This document shows, in pieces, positions 1-8,960 of a stretch of 32,031 nt of DNA. This DNA comes from Oscillospiraceae bacterium (lineage in GTDB: Bacteria > Bacillota > Clostridia > Oscillospirales > Oscillospiraceae): positions 1 through 32,031 of the forward strand of contig JAFUGY010000119.1 in NCBI GenBank assembly GCA_017469115.1. Direction: 5' to 3'. Under the pieces are notes generated by a model. That model worked only from the letters and a program-made list of their open reading frames with translations, did no database searches and was not told where the DNA came from. The stretch's first letter is position 1, and the number at the start of each line of letters is the position of its first letter. Position numbers and translations under genes: made by a program.

Positions 1-1187
1 CGCGCAACCGCGCAGCAATCCTTGTGTGCTGGTATCTGCTGAAAGCCGGAGAAAAAGAGCTCACACCCAAAGAATTGGAAAGCTTCACTTCCGAAAAGCT
101 TCCGCGCTATATGGTTCCGGCCTATTGGGTGCAGTTGGATTTCTTCCCGAAAAACATCAACGGAAAGGTAGATCGAAAAGCACTTCCGGAGCCTGATTTT
201 GACCGTTTTTCTCTCATGGAACCTCCACAGGATTATCTGGAAGAGAAGTTCCTGGAGATCGCGCAGCGAATGATGCCGGATATTCGATTCGGAGTAACGG
301 ACGATCTTCTTTCTCTGGGGATGGATTCTATTCTGGCAGTACAATATGTCAGTGAAGTTGAAAAATACGATCCGCGTATTACGGTTTCAGATGTTCTTCG
401 GTTGAAAAACATTCGGGAAATCCTGACCGCACCGAAAACAATCGGCTGGTTTTATAAAGAGTATGATGCAGCCAAACCGATTATAGTCCTCATCCATGGG
501 ATTGTCCCGGTCAGTGGCTTTTCAAGGCTTTGTGCGTTATGGGAAGAGTCTTTCAACCTTTTTGTGATTGAGCCTTTCCCGGATCATATCATGCAGGAAG
601 TAGGGCGGTATGACTATGATGCCCTGATTGCCTGTTATACGGAGCTTCTGAAAAGAGAGTTGCCTGAGCAAGCAATACTATGGGGATTTGCGGGCTTTTC
701 CTTTGGCGGTCAGCTTGCGGTCTCTATGGCAGATGCCTGGCAAAAGCGTACTGGCGAGCAAAAAACAGTTCTCATGGGCGATACCCTGATGCACTGGATT
801 TATCCGGGCAAAACATTCCATCGTCTGACGGAAGATGACCCGTATATTCGCATGGTAACAGAGCGAGGGAAGAAATACGGCGATTCTGCTGTAAACGAGC
901 CGCTGGAAATTACCTTAAAAAAACAGAATGCTGTGATTGATCTGCTCAACACCGTTCACGAGAACATAAAGTATGAAGGCCCGGTCTGGTATCTGGATGC
1001 TAAAATGGACTATGATGACCCAACCGAGCAGATCAAGCTTGCTGTTGTGCAAAGTTTATACCCGAAACTTCGGTTGTTCCATTTTCCGAAGCTTTTCCAC
1101 AATGACCTGTATCTTCTCAACGACGAGATGATCCGTTTTTATCAGAATTTGTTTCTTTCCGAAGGAGTGAACCCTGAATATATATGA
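1..1187 (+). CDS. Nonribosomal peptide synthetase, C-terminal part: adenylation tail, carrier, thioesterase
   Basis: The gene is cut by the left edge: the frame is open from base 3 with no start seen, and the first in-frame GTG is at 24. Residue numbers count from that GTG. Residues 1-55 are the end of an adenylation domain, with the A9-like LPRYMVP and the A10 motif NGKVDRKALP, whose Lys normally contacts the acyl-adenylate. Residues about 70-140 are a carrier domain with GMDSI, Ser102 being the expected phosphopantetheine attachment site. Residues about 150-380 are an alpha/beta-hydrolase thioesterase with GFSFGG, Ser226 the expected nucleophile. Ending in a thioesterase marks it as the chain-releasing module, although it lies before the other NRPS gene. 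Its stop overlaps the next start (ATGA at 1184-1187), so translation is probably coupled. The substrate cannot be read because the adenylation core is outside the window. Confidence is high for the domains and low for the product. Confidence 0.93.
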   Translation, partial: RNRAAILVCWYLLKAGEKELTPKELESFTSEKLPRYMVPAYWVQLDFFPKNINGKVDRKALPEPDFDRFSLMEPPQDYLEEKFLEIAQRMMPDIRFGVTDDLLSLGMDSILAVQYVSEVEKYDPRITVSDVLRLKNIREILTAPKTIGWFYKEYDAAKPIIVLIHGIVPVSGFSRLCALWEESFNLFVIEPFPDHIMQEVGRYDYDALIACYTELLKRELPEQAILWGFAGFSFGGQLAVSMADAWQKRTGEQKTVLMGDTLMHWIYPGKTFHRLTEDDPYIRMVTERGKKYGDSAVNEPLEITLKKQNAVIDLLNTVHENIKYEGPVWYLDAKMDYDDPTEQIKLAVVQSLYPKLRLFHFPKLFHNDLYLLNDEMIRFYQNLFLSEGVNPEYI

Positions 1188-4147
1188 AGCAAAATAAAGA
1201 TACAGTCCAGCAATTAATTCTCTCTCGTCGTGGCTTTTTTCAGGGTACGGCGATAGAGTGCCGTGGAAAAACCACAAGCTATGCTGAATTTGACGATGCA
1301 ACAGATCGGATTGCCCTGCATCTTCAAAAAGCCGGGATTGGCCCGGGGAGCTTTGCTGCAGTGCGTATGAAACGCAGTGAATTAATGCTGATGGCTATTT
1401 TCGGTGTCCTCAAAGCCGGTGCAGCCGTGATGCCGGTGAATGCCGATACGCCGGAGGAGCGTTTCCGCTCTCTGCGTACAGCCTGTGGCGTTTCCATTGT
1501 GTTGAATGAGGAATACGTGAAAGAGATCCTTCATGAAAAGCGGGATGAGCTTTTAACCATAGCTGACTTGGAACTGGCGTGCGAGGATGATCCTGCCATG
1601 GTGCTCGCAACATCAGGGACAACTGGCCGGCCGAAAGGTGTCTGCCAGAACCAGCAATCTCTTTGTTTCCTATTTGAGCAGTTCCCATATCACCTCTCTG
1701 AAATAGGAATTTATCCTGCCCGGTACGATACAGTAATCGGGCATATACAACAGGGCTATATTGTTGCCTATCATTATGAATATCCTTCTGCTCTGCTCAA
1801 TGGGAAAAAGCTGGTGCTGCTGACAGAAAAAGAGCAGGCATCCATCCACGCCTTCTGCGAAGCTGCGGAGAGCAATGCCCGTTGCCTTTTGGCTATGATC
1901 CCCTCCCAGTTTGCAGTTATGATGAGTAATGACCACTTCCGTGCTGCAGCGAGCCACATTACAAACCTGAATTTTTTCGCGGAGCCCGTTCCGGAAAAAT
2001 TGAAGCAGCAGATTCGAGCTGTCTTTCCGGAGACAACGAGCATCCTCGAACTCTATGGGCAGACAGAGATTTTCGGAATCGGCTGGCGGAGTCTCTGGGA
2101 TCAAGAGCCCGGGATGATTCCTTCCCCAGGGTGTATCGTCAAACTCCTTGATGAAGATGGTATAGAGTGCCGCCCTGGGGAAAAAGCACAGATTTGCGTG
2201 CATGCCCCTACAATGTTTGACCGCTATTATATTGATGGTGGATCATATCCGGATGAGGAAGAAAGTGCCCGGCAATTCGACGCTAAGAACATTGTTGTGG
2301 AAGGTGTTCGCTTAGTAAAAACCGGAGATCTTGGCGTTATAACAGATACTGGCCGCTTTATTCTTCGCGGTCGAAGCGACAGAATGGTCAAATTTCACGG
2401 GCAGCGCCTCGAATTGCCGGAAATTGAGAGTGTTCTTCTCAGCTTTCCCGGTATCACATGTGCTGCTGCAGTGCTCTGCCGCGATAACGACGGTACGCCC
2501 CTTCTGGCAGCATATTATGCCTGCAGCGGTGATTCTCCGTGCGATTCAAAAGCCTTGCAGCGCCATCTGCGCAAGCATCTCAATGCCTATATGATTCCTT
2601 CCGTGCTGGTTCAAATGGAGTCTCTGCCGGTCGGGAGCAACGGTAAAATAGATTATCGCACTCTGGAAAGTATGGTGCCGGAGTTTCGGGTATCGGCACC
2701 TGCTTCCGGGGAACTCTCAGAGGAAGAAAGGCAGATTCTGACCGCTGCTGCTGCAGTTCTGAATCGCCCGATAGAAACGCTATCGGCGGAAAAGAGCTTG
2801 CCTGCCCAGGGGATGGATTCCCTTTCCGCGGTGCTTCTGATTGCCAGGCTGCATGATCAGGGATATGCCCTGACATTGGAGGACTTTTTGAATGCTCCTT
2901 CCGTGAGAGAGCTTGCCGGAGCTTTGAAAAAAATATATACTGACAAGACAAATGGACAACCGGTAACAGTTTCCCAAGTATATCCGGTCACGGATATGCA
3001 GGATACCTGGATCCGGCGGCATTTTCGAATTGTCAAGTCTTTCCGGATCCCGATCGGGATTGATGAAGATACGTTTACAGATCGAGCGGAAAAAATACTG
3101 AATAACCATCCTGCTCTGCGCAGTGCTTTTTTTGAAGAAGGAGAAACCTGCTTTACGAAAGTGCTCGGGCAAAAGAAGGCTTATTGGGAATACCGGGATT
3201 ATCGAATGCTGAAACCGGAAAGGCGACGTTCCGCTGTGGGCGCTTATCTGACAGGGTTGTACGGTTTCCCAAAGCCCGAAAGTCTGTTTTTCCCGGCCGC
3301 CTTCCGCATGAGTGACGATGAAACGGCATTTGTGCTGGTTTGTGATCACACGGCGATAGATGGCCTGAGCGAACAGATTCTCCTGGAGGATCTGATAACA
3401 GATCGTCCCGACCGGCAGGACGCTTATATTCCCTGGCTGGAAGCCATCCATGATCCTGCACAGCTGAACGTGGCAAAAGAGTTCTGGCAGGAGTATCTGA
3501 AGGATTCCGTTCCTGCCTGCATCCCAGCTCCTGCTGGAGGGCAAATCAGTGCTTCTCAAGCGAAAGGGGCTTACAGCCTCTCCTTTACTTCGGAGGAGAC
3601 AGAAGCTTTGGAACAGAAAAGCCGTACCTTGGAAGTTTCTGTCACAACAATGGTTCTTTTTGCCTATGGTTCTGCCTTTTTAAAGTTGCTGGGGCAGGAA
3701 AGCATCTTTTTTGAGTGCGTAGTTTCAGGCAGAGCCATCCCTGTTTCGGGCCTTGCAGATACCGTTGGATGCATGGTAAATTCCGTTCCGGTTCGCCTTT
3801 CCGTCCGGGATTCTATCAAAGATTTTATGACCGGCTGCCTTCAGGCAGACCAATACAGCTATCTTCCGTTGAAAGATATTATGCTCTCCGCCTTCGGTCG
3901 GGAGACGATTCCGAAGATGGCTCCGCATATTGATTCCCTGCTGTTCCCAACACGGGAGGCGATAAGCCGGGCTGGTCCCTTGTATCAGCTGGATTACAGC
4001 GTTTTTCCGGAGGGCAGCTTCCTGTGGAAGGCGGATAATTGTCTTCGCCTTACCCTGCACTTTGATGTAAAACAGTATGATCCCGCTTTCACGGATAAGC
4101 TGGTTCAATCTATGGAGAGTCTTCTCCGAGAACAGATCGGTTCTTAA
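1184..4147 (+). CDS. Nonribosomal peptide synthetase: adenylation - carrier - condensation (A-T-C)
   Basis: A 987-residue protein with domains in the order A, T, C. The adenylation domain (about 1-490) has the ATP loop ATSGTTGRPKG at 142-152, A5 LYGQTE, A7 KTGDLG, A8 RGRSDRMVKFHGQRLE and A10 NGKIDYR. The A4 region reads YDTVIG; its Asp falls where alpha-amino-acid-activating domains usually have Asp235, so an amino acid substrate is likely but its identity is not readable. The carrier domain (about 510-590) has GMDSL with Ser546 as the attachment site. The condensation domain (about 610-985) carries DHTAIDG: the first His of the usual HHxxxDG is Asp, but the second, catalytic His (722) and Asp726 are kept. 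A C-terminal condensation domain would hand the loaded amino acid to a downstream carrier, most simply that of the preceding gene, so biosynthetic order is probably reversed relative to gene order. There is no thioesterase or epimerase domain. Confidence 0.93.
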   Translation: MKQNKDTVQQLILSRRGFFQGTAIECRGKTTSYAEFDDATDRIALHLQKAGIGPGSFAAVRMKRSELMLMAIFGVLKAGAAVMPVNADTPEERFRSLRTACGVSIVLNEEYVKEILHEKRDELLTIADLELACEDDPAMVLATSGTTGRPKGVCQNQQSLCFLFEQFPYHLSEIGIYPARYDTVIGHIQQGYIVAYHYEYPSALLNGKKLVLLTEKEQASIHAFCEAAESNARCLLAMIPSQFAVMMSNDHFRAAASHITNLNFFAEPVPEKLKQQIRAVFPETTSILELYGQTEIFGIGWRSLWDQEPGMIPSPGCIVKLLDEDGIECRPGEKAQICVHAPTMFDRYYIDGGSYPDEEESARQFDAKNIVVEGVRLVKTGDLGVITDTGRFILRGRSDRMVKFHGQRLELPEIESVLLSFPGITCAAAVLCRDNDGTPLLAAYYACSGDSPCDSKALQRHLRKHLNAYMIPSVLVQMESLPVGSNGKIDYRTLESMVPEFRVSAPASGELSEEERQILTAAAAVLNRPIETLSAEKSLPAQGMDSLSAVLLIARLHDQGYALTLEDFLNAPSVRELAGALKKIYTDKTNGQPVTVSQVYPVTDMQDTWIRRHFRIVKSFRIPIGIDEDTFTDRAEKILNNHPALRSAFFEEGETCFTKVLGQKKAYWEYRDYRMLKPERRRSAVGAYLTGLYGFPKPESLFFPAAFRMSDDETAFVLVCDHTAIDGLSEQILLEDLITDRPDRQDAYIPWLEAIHDPAQLNVAKEFWQEYLKDSVPACIPAPAGGQISASQAKGAYSLSFTSEETEALEQKSRTLEVSVTTMVLFAYGSAFLKLLGQESIFFECVVSGRAIPVSGLADTVGCMVNSVPVRLSVRDSIKDFMTGCLQADQYSYLPLKDIMLSAFGRETIPKMAPHIDSLLFPTREAISRAGPLYQLDYSVFPEGSFLWKADNCLRLTLHFDVKQYDPAFTDKLVQSMESLLREQIGS

Positions 4148-4175
4148 GTTTGCACAGAAAAGAGGTTTCCATCCA

Positions 4176-5225
4176 ATGCCCGATTATGAACCTTCAGCAA
4201 ATCTGCTTCAGATGGCAGAAACACTTGTCAGAAAGCAGAACCAGATTTTTGCCAGGCTGAATGCCATAAGTACAGCCGCAAAGTCTTCCGATGCCGGCGT
4301 AATCGACACGTTTCGCGAGAGGCTCTATTATCGTGATTTCCCTGTTGACGCCGAACAGATGCCTGATTTTCAGGAACGCTTTCTGGCACTTGTAAAAGGA
4401 TTGGACGAAAAAAGCATTCAAACAGTGGTCCTGGCGTTGAATCGCCTCAAAAAAATCCGCGGTACGGAAGAGCGCTACCTTGCCCTTTATTCCGAGGAGG
4501 AAAACAAAGAATATCGGGAGAATACCGAGCGCCTCTCTCAAGAGACGATACGTCTGGCAGACGACTGCTGGTTCTATAATGGCTGCATGCTCCCGGATCC
4601 GGATTTTGAAGCAAGTGTGTTTTCGGAAAAATGCGGATTAAAACATTTGGACCATCCGGAGAGATTTGCTCACCGGGATATTATTGATGCCGGTGCTTAT
4701 ATCGGGGATTCTGCGCTGGTTTTTGCTCCGCTCACAACCGGCAAAGTGTGGGCGTTTGAACCGACTGCCGAAAACTATGCCAAACTCCTGAAAACGATAG
4801 AGCTCAACAACTTGCAGAATGTTATCCCCTGTAAGATGGCCTTGGGCAAAGAAAAAGGCTCCATCGAAATGGCAAAATCCATGATCGCCTCCGTCAACAC
4901 CCAGATACCAAACAGCGTAGTACCCTATAATGGCACTGAGACTGTTGAGAGTACAACCCTGGATGCATTTGCGGAAGAAAACGCCCTGGATGTAGGCCTG
5001 ATCAAAGTGGATGTTGAGGGGGCAGAACAGCTCCTTCTCAGTGGAGCTTTGCGAACAATTCAGGAGAAGAGACCCGCTTTACTTTTCAGTATTTATCACA
5101 ACGCCGATGACTTTTTCCGCATCAAACCTATTTTGGAGGAACTGAATCTGGGGTATCACTTTAAAATCCGTCATCCGGCTATCGGTACGGTGCTCACAGA
5201 AACGATGCTGATTGCAGAAGTTTAG
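4176..5225 (+). CDS. FkbM-family SAM-dependent methyltransferase
   Basis: A 349-residue protein. The ATG at 4176 was chosen because AAGAGG lies about 10 bases upstream; an in-frame ATG at 4077 would sit inside the NRPS gene without such a site. The first 150 residues are helical, of unknown role, and not part of the methyltransferase fold. The C-terminal half is a Rossmann methyltransferase with motif I DAGAYIG (171-177), the ribose-binding acidic residue in AFEPTAEN (Glu195) and the FkbM signature VDVEGAE further on. FkbM proteins usually O-methylate sugars or polyketide/peptide hydroxyls. Its place between NRPS and sugar genes fits methylation of the peptide or its glycan, which is inference. 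The stop is TAG at 5223-5225, which matters for the TAG codon at 21630. The gene is 28 bases downstream of the NRPS stop and in the same operon. Confidence 0.9.
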   Translation: MPDYEPSANLLQMAETLVRKQNQIFARLNAISTAAKSSDAGVIDTFRERLYYRDFPVDAEQMPDFQERFLALVKGLDEKSIQTVVLALNRLKKIRGTEERYLALYSEEENKEYRENTERLSQETIRLADDCWFYNGCMLPDPDFEASVFSEKCGLKHLDHPERFAHRDIIDAGAYIGDSALVFAPLTTGKVWAFEPTAENYAKLLKTIELNNLQNVIPCKMALGKEKGSIEMAKSMIASVNTQIPNSVVPYNGTETVESTTLDAFAEENALDVGLIKVDVEGAEQLLLSGALRTIQEKRPALLFSIYHNADDFFRIKPILEELNLGYHFKIRHPAIGTVLTETMLIAEV

Positions 5226-5252
5226 GAAGTTTAGAGAAAAAGGAATTGCTTG

Positions 5253-6440
5253 ATGAAGACAGAATATAAAAATAGTATCCTCACGATTTTCCTTGAGGGA
5301 AGAATCGATTCTGCGAATGCGCAGCAGACAGAAACGGAAATCACGGAAGCATTACGCAACTTTCCGGAAGCTTCTCTCGTGATTGATACAGAAATGTTGA
5401 CGTACATCTCCAGTGCCGGTCTTCGCGTTTTACTTCGTCTGCAGAAAGAGAAAAAAGAGAAAATTTCACTTAGAAATGTAACCCCGGAAGTATATGGCAT
5501 CCTTGAGGTTACTGGTTTTACTGAGATGTTTGACGTCAGAAAAAAACTCCGGGAAATCTCAGTAGAAGGGTGTGAAGTCATCGGCCAGGGAGCAAGCGGC
5601 ACGGTCTACAGGCTGGGAGAAGATCAGATTCTGAAACTCTATTCCTCTTCCCAAACGCTGGAAGAGATTGAACACGAGCGTTCTCTTGCCAGAGAGGCTG
5701 TGATCAACGGGATTCCTTCCGTCATCACATACGATGTGGTACGTTGTGATGAAAGATATGGCATTGTTTTTGAATTACTCCATTCCGATACACTGGGGCA
5801 TGCTTTCTCTCGCGCCTCGGAAAAGGAAGAGGAATATCTTGTCAAATATGTAGATTTTGTAAAAAACCTGCATGAAATTCCGCTCAAATCCGGCGTGTTT
5901 CCGAATTTGAAATCAGTTCTCCATGAAAAGGTGCCGCCATTGGCGAGATGCTGCACAGCGGAAGATCTGAATCTCCTCCACAGTCTGATTGACAGCATTC
6001 CTGATCGCAATTCACTGGTACACGGCGACCTTCATCCCGGGAATATTATGCTTCAGGGAGAAGAATTTTTGCTGATTGATCTGCCGGATGCCTCCGTCGG
6101 ATCAAAAGTATGGGACCTAGTCGGACTGTTCCGGGATCTTATTATTGGTCCGCGCCAGATTCCTGACATTGTAGAACAGAGCATGGGGATTCCTGCTGAC
6201 AGGATTGTCAGTATTGGGCGAGCGTTCTTCATGCAATATTTTGGTGTGAACAGCGCAGAAGCTTTGCAGCCGTATTTCGGCATGATCATGCCTCTTTTCG
6301 CATTAAACTCTGTTCTCACTTCCGGGGATCCGTCAGATCCGGCCCATATGGTTCCGACGGAGATCGTCAAAAAGATGATGCGGGAAGCGATCACTCCTAA
6401 CGAAGCACAAATCCGGCAGACATTTCAGATGCTGTCATGA
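5253..6440 (+). CDS. STAS (anti-sigma antagonist-like) domain fused to APH/RIO-type kinase
   Basis: A 395-residue two-domain protein. The ATG at 5253 is preferred over TTG at 5250 because AAAAGGA lies 9 bases upstream. Residues 1-95 form a STAS domain with TYISSAGLRVLLRL; Ser54 lines up with the phosphorylated Ser of SpoIIAA-type anti-sigma-factor antagonists. From about residue 105 follows a kinase fold: a Gly-rich loop GQGASGTVYR, a Lys in ILKLY, the catalytic loop HGDLHPGN (Asp259, Asn264) and a metal-binding Asp276 in LIDLPD, where DLP replaces DFG. This matches the TIGR02172-type paralogous family of phosphotransferases; the N-terminal STAS is the notable addition. A self-contained kinase plus phospho-acceptor switch is plausible. 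No sigma factor, anti-sigma factor or phosphatase is visible nearby, so its partner is unknown. It sits 27 bases after the FkbM gene, in the operon. Confidence 0.88.
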   Translation: MKTEYKNSILTIFLEGRIDSANAQQTETEITEALRNFPEASLVIDTEMLTYISSAGLRVLLRLQKEKKEKISLRNVTPEVYGILEVTGFTEMFDVRKKLREISVEGCEVIGQGASGTVYRLGEDQILKLYSSSQTLEEIEHERSLAREAVINGIPSVITYDVVRCDERYGIVFELLHSDTLGHAFSRASEKEEEYLVKYVDFVKNLHEIPLKSGVFPNLKSVLHEKVPPLARCCTAEDLNLLHSLIDSIPDRNSLVHGDLHPGNIMLQGEEFLLIDLPDASVGSKVWDLVGLFRDLIIGPRQIPDIVEQSMGIPADRIVSIGRAFFMQYFGVNSAEALQPYFGMIMPLFALNSVLTSGDPSDPAHMVPTEIVKKMMREAITPNEAQIRQTFQMLS

Positions 6441-6455
6441 AAGGAGAAAACCGGA

Positions 6456-7385
6456 ATGGACGATAAAATCCTGCTGTCGATTATAACACCTGTTCACGAA
6501 CCGGATCCTGTTTCTTTTCAGCGAACCGCCCGATCCATAATGGCGGTAATGCAAAAGAATTGGGAATGGATCGTTATTCTCCATAATACGCACAATCTGT
6601 CGATGGAGGATATTGCATCCATTACAAATGGCAGTAAGGCTGTGCGCGTCTTTCCAAAAAATGATGACGCACATGCTCCCTGGTCTCCGAGAAATTTTGC
6701 CCTGACGAAAGCCAGAGGGAAATATGTCTATTTTGTCGATCATGATGACGAATTGAAAAAAGAATTTCTCATCCCGGCACTCAAAAAAATGGAAGAGGAA
6801 GACTGCGACATCCTGATCGGCAGCGCGGAAAAGGAATTGACCGCTCCCCACCTGTTTGAGGTTCCAATTCTGTTGGATTTCCCGAACACCGAAGACGGCA
6901 TCATTGTGCCGGACGACCCTGACAGCAAGGGAAAGCTTTTGTATGGAGCGGCAATTATGCTTTCTTGCAAAATCATTCGGAGAGATCTGATTGTGGACAA
7001 CTCCATTACATTTGATCGGGATATTCTCCTGACAGAAGATGTGCTCTTTGCACTGCGCTGCTATTGTAAAGCCAGGAAAATCTGTGTGATGCCGAAGCTC
7101 GTCGCCTATACCTATGTTCAAAATGAGAATTCACTTCTGCAGAGAATGCTGAAAGAAGATTCCTTCCCGGTGGAAGTTTATACAGAACCGGTCAGAATCA
7201 TTGTCAACCTGGCATTGGAAAACAACATCTCGCCGAGTGGATATCTGTGGATGATGATGGGAATGTTCACAAGAATTTATCAGAAAAGTAACATGTCCGC
7301 GGAAAAGAAACGTTTGCTGATGTCTGAAATTCAGAAATATATCCCTTTGATGAAACCAGGTGAAAGACGAGACCGGAAATTTTGA
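6456..7385 (+). CDS. GT2-family glycosyltransferase
   Basis: A 309-residue protein starting at an ATG preceded by AAAGGAG. It opens with LLSIITPVHEPDP, the N-terminal beta strand and nucleotide-binding loop of GT-A family 2 enzymes, followed by VYFVDHDDE, where Asp95 and Asp97 form the DxD-like metal/nucleotide-sugar motif. A later ILLTEDVLFALRC segment resembles the acidic catalytic-base (ED) region. There is no signal peptide or membrane segment, so it probably acts on the cytoplasmic side. With dTDP-rhamnose genes downstream in the same operon, it is a candidate for transferring a deoxyhexose to the peptide or a lipid/glycan acceptor, but neither donor nor acceptor can be read. It starts 16 bases after the STAS-kinase stop and its end leads into the AMP ligase after a 25-base gap. 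Confidence 0.87.
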   Translation: MDDKILLSIITPVHEPDPVSFQRTARSIMAVMQKNWEWIVILHNTHNLSMEDIASITNGSKAVRVFPKNDDAHAPWSPRNFALTKARGKYVYFVDHDDELKKEFLIPALKKMEEEDCDILIGSAEKELTAPHLFEVPILLDFPNTEDGIIVPDDPDSKGKLLYGAAIMLSCKIIRRDLIVDNSITFDRDILLTEDVLFALRCYCKARKICVMPKLVAYTYVQNENSLLQRMLKEDSFPVEVYTEPVRIIVNLALENNISPSGYLWMMMGMFTRIYQKSNMSAEKKRLLMSEIQKYIPLMKPGERRDRKF

Positions 7386-7410
7386 ATGGTATGAGAGGGA
7401 AGAAAAGTAG

Positions 7411-8955
7411 ATGGATAACACTTCGTTGATGGAATTGATCAGAGAAGCTGGAGCAAACTGTTCCGAAGAAACGCTGAAGCATTTTCTCTTCCTGAATGGA
7501 ATCAGTCATCCACAGAAAATGGCGTATGAGTGGTTCGATGAAAAAAAGGGACGCGTAACAGGAGTTACTTATCAGGAATTGATTACAGATATCATGGCTC
7601 TTGGGACGGTTTTTTACAACAACGGCTGGAAAGGCAAAACCATCAGCATTGTTGGCAGGACAAGCTTTTCTTGGGTTCTCGTTTTTCTGACCTGCATTTG
7701 CAGTGATATGGTAGTGCTGCCCCTTGACCCTGCTCTGGATGCCGAAGAACTGGCAAAACGGCTGCATCATTGCCGGGCAGAAGTTGTCTTTACCGACTCC
7801 GATATACAGAAAACGTTGGAAGAGCAATCCACTCTCGGGAGTGATAGTCTTCTCAGTCTGGCTGAGCTGGAATCTTTGCTGGAAAAAGGCACAGCATTTC
7901 TGGAGGCCGGAGATCGTGCATGGATTGATGATTATGTCAAGGACAGTCAGCCGGCTTTGATGATTTTCACCTCCGGAACAGGCGGAAAAATGAAAGCGGC
8001 TGTCATCCGGCAGGAGAATCTGACTGCTGAGCGTTTCGTCTGGAAGGGAATGGAGGCGGATAAAAGCAAGTGCCTGCTCACATTACCTCTGTTCCATATT
8101 GCCGGTATCGGAGACCTGAGGGGTACCCTACTTGTTGGGACGACAGCATACCTCAGTGCCGGGTTGCGGCATCTTTTGTGGGATTACCAATATGCGCAGC
8201 CGGTTACAACTTTTATGGTGCCTGCCCAGGCAGAGCTGATCTGTAATCTTTTAAAAGGTCGGTCGCCGGAAGAGGCAAAACAAATGCTCGGCGGCAGGTT
8301 GGTGGCACTTCGAACCAGTGGAGCACCCATGCCCGAAAACAGGCGGGCACTGTTTGCATCCTGGAATATCGATGTTACCTCAGATTATGGCATGACCGAA
8401 ACCTGTGGGCCGGTATCGGTTTCTGTGATGAAAAACAGTCGGCTTTTCTCAAAACCGGGTTCTGTCGGCAGAATTCTGGATTGCCTGGATGTCCGTATTG
8501 ATAATCCCGATGAAAATGGCCGCGGCGAAATCATCATTGCCGGTCGGAGCGTGTTTGACGGGTATTTCGAAGATCCGGAAGAAACCGGTAAAATTCTTCA
8601 GGATGGATGGCTGCATACCGGAGATATCGGGTATATTGATGAGGATCGCTATCTGTATATTGTTGGCAGAAAGAAAAATATTATCGTTCTTCCTAGTGGT
8701 GAGAACATCATTCCCGAAGATCCGGAGCGGGTTATCTCCGGAATCCCAAATGTAAAAGAATGCATTGTTTTTGAGAAAAGCGGGAGTCTCGCAGTCAGAA
8801 TCTATACCGGAGAAACGGGCCGTGAGATAGAAAGCGAAATAGAAAAAGAAATCGAAAAATTGTTCCGCTTCGGTCCGTCATACAGAAAAATTCGTTGTGT
8901 AGAGTTTTCTGCGTGCCCTCTGCCCAAAACCGCTACCGGGAAACTCAGGAGATAA
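7411..8955 (+). CDS. AMP-forming acyl/aryl-acid ligase (ANL superfamily), stand-alone
   Basis: A 514-residue adenylate-forming enzyme with the complete core and C-terminal lid: the ATP loop FTSGTGGKMKA (from Thr187), TSDYGMTETCG, the ribose-binding GWLHTGDIG, the hinge GRKKN and the C-terminal catalytic Lys in PKTATGKLRR. The ATP loop departs from the usual TSGTTGxPKG, having Gly for the second Thr and Met for Pro, though the following Lys is kept. There is no carrier domain. It could activate a fatty or aryl acid, or an amino acid, for loading on a carrier or CoA; a starter acid for the NRPS is plausible but unproven. It follows the GT2 gene by 25 bases and ends 5 bases before rfbD, whose ribosome-binding site lies in its last codons. 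The substrate is unknown. Confidence 0.88.
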   Translation: MDNTSLMELIREAGANCSEETLKHFLFLNGISHPQKMAYEWFDEKKGRVTGVTYQELITDIMALGTVFYNNGWKGKTISIVGRTSFSWVLVFLTCICSDMVVLPLDPALDAEELAKRLHHCRAEVVFTDSDIQKTLEEQSTLGSDSLLSLAELESLLEKGTAFLEAGDRAWIDDYVKDSQPALMIFTSGTGGKMKAAVIRQENLTAERFVWKGMEADKSKCLLTLPLFHIAGIGDLRGTLLVGTTAYLSAGLRHLLWDYQYAQPVTTFMVPAQAELICNLLKGRSPEEAKQMLGGRLVALRTSGAPMPENRRALFASWNIDVTSDYGMTETCGPVSVSVMKNSRLFSKPGSVGRILDCLDVRIDNPDENGRGEIIIAGRSVFDGYFEDPEETGKILQDGWLHTGDIGYIDEDRYLYIVGRKKNIIVLPSGENIIPEDPERVISGIPNVKECIVFEKSGSLAVRIYTGETGREIESEIEKEIEKLFRFGPSYRKIRCVEFSACPLPKTATGKLRR

Positions 8956-8960
8956 CGCGG

